From Mangifera indica (taxonomy: Eukaryota > Streptophyta > Magnoliopsida > Sapindales > Anacardiaceae): DNA of 64,000 nucleotides. The notes under the pieces were generated by a model, which had not been told where the DNA came from, made no database searches, and was given only the letters and a program-made list of their open reading frames with translations. The stretch lies in contig NC_058143.1 of NCBI RefSeq assembly GCF_011075055.1, positions 9,749,057 through 9,813,056 on the forward strand. The letters run 5' to 3'. Positions 62,983-64,000 of the stretch are shown here, piece after piece. The stretch's first letter is position 1, and each line of letters opens with the position of its first letter. A program made the position numbers and the translations under genes.

Positions 62983-64000
62983 CTACTAGAAACAAAGAAC
63001 AACTTAATAAAGCCAAGAGAAAGAAAAATAATAATGGCAGTCCTTAAAAAGAAATATGTTCTGAACAGAAAATATTTAGATAAATCCCACTATAGTAGTA
63101 AATCCATGTCAAAATAGGAAAACTAAAATTATTTTAAATGAACTAGAATGATCATCACTATATCTGCAGTAAGCATGATTCTAATTCAGTAACTTGTCTC
63201 AGTGCACATAAAATTTCCCCCAAAACTCCAGGCATACGAAAGTTGCCAACTAGGCTATCCTTGGTCCAAACCTTCAACTACCAATTAACTCCTTTTTTCT
63301 TAGATGACACTGTCAATGGTCTTAACATAAAGCAATCTATAAAATAGGCAATAAGAAAACATGTCCCAAAGAATACAGCCCAAACTTCCTTGGAAGCCTC
63401 ATATTAGTACATGTTTTATACAAGGACATAATCTTGCCTTTTTAATATCCCACCCTCTAGCTTGGACAACAGTCTGTCATACTCTTGCAAAGCATCATAG
63501 AAAGATAGCTTTTTTTTTTTTTAAATATAACTCGTTTTTTCCTGCTTCTATTCCCCAAAATAATACCCTGGAAACATTAAGGCAGGGAAAACAAACATAA
63601 TATCTCAGAGCTTTATAATCAGCATCAGATTGGAGTTACATTTTCCATATCAACTGTCAAAAGTATTACAATACAATTGGTTTAGCCAATGCTTCCCATT
63701 TATACAAAAATTCATTCCAAATGCTTACATTATCTTACTTGAGCATATAGCCAAGATGTGTAGACTTAGTGTGCTCTAAATTGTTCCTTTGTATATAAAA
63801 TAATGCCTTGGCCCCTCCTTTTCTTCAGAAAAAAGTCCACCCAGTTCATTAGAACAACTAAAGAAAACCCCCACCATACAAGCAGAAAATAATCCAAAAG
63901 AAAGCACCCAGTTCATTAAAACAACTAAACAAAACCCCCACCATATAAGCAGAAAAGAATCCAGAAGAATGACCATTGATATGGCCTTAATTTTATCTTT
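62983..64000 (-). other. 5' intron or upstream part of the PHD gene
   Basis: The first visible exon begins with an in-frame valine after a TTTCTAGTAG acceptor, so an upstream exon must exist. No N-terminal family motif is found up to the window end. Contains a 67-bp tandem duplication and a poly-T tract near 63512. Confidence 0.6.
63838..63971. repeat. 67-bp direct tandem duplication
   Basis: CACCCAGTTCATTARAACAA starts at 63838 and at 63905. The two units differ at a handful of positions. The repeated frames it creates on the minus strand have no protein features. Confidence 0.9.

Noticed and set aside
1..64000. tRNA or rRNA genes
   Set aside because: None seen by eye. TGGTATCAGAGC-like stretches are retroelement primer-binding sites, not tRNA genes. 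A covariance-model scan was not possible here.

Overview
This is plant nuclear DNA, most likely from a woody or long-lived eudicot. The evidence is spliced GT-AG genes, a growth-regulating factor gene carrying a miR396 target site, and a plant-specific PHD-finger gene, separated by about 45 kb of nested, decayed plant LTR retrotransposons. I cannot name the species from sequence alone.

Layout. 1-7,000: AT-rich intergenic DNA with two related MITEs and one long-TIR Mutator-like element, all three bounded by matching 9-bp target duplications. 7,105-11,300 (minus): a four-exon GRF transcription factor gene of 339 aa with QLQ, WRC, FFD and TQL motifs and an intact miR396 site. 11,301-14,356: AT-rich flank, a TAA microsatellite and a Mutator-like remnant. 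14,357-24,082 (plus): a decayed Ty3/gypsy element whose integrase end is triplicated in tandem. 24,083-27,602: a related LTR and a Ty1/copia integrase fragment. 27,603 to about 41,290 (minus): a second Ty3/gypsy element. Its downstream LTR contains two further LTR insertions and its pol is split by a hAT transposon. 41,760-42,070: another Mutator-like arm. 42,660-46,576 (minus): a Tnt1-like copia pseudogene. 49,280-50,449: the start of a SIRE-like LTR. 50,450-53,543 (plus): a deleted copia element with two LTRs, each carrying an array of small hairpin-forming repeats; a 226-bp perfect tandem duplication crosses its right edge. 56,273 to beyond 62,982 (minus): ten coding exons of an AIPP2/PAIPP2-type PHD protein whose 5' end lies outside the window.

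Only two genes look functional. Both are on the minus strand and they flank the repeat block. The GRF gene is a growth regulator under miR396 control. The PHD gene belongs to the family of Arabidopsis AIPP2/PAIPP2, known as H3K4-reading partners of a BAH-domain/CPL2 repressive complex. Every retroelement coding region seen here carries stops, frameshifts or lost catalytic residues. Exon borders were set by reading splice sites and reading-frame phase by eye; no alignment or transcript data were available.
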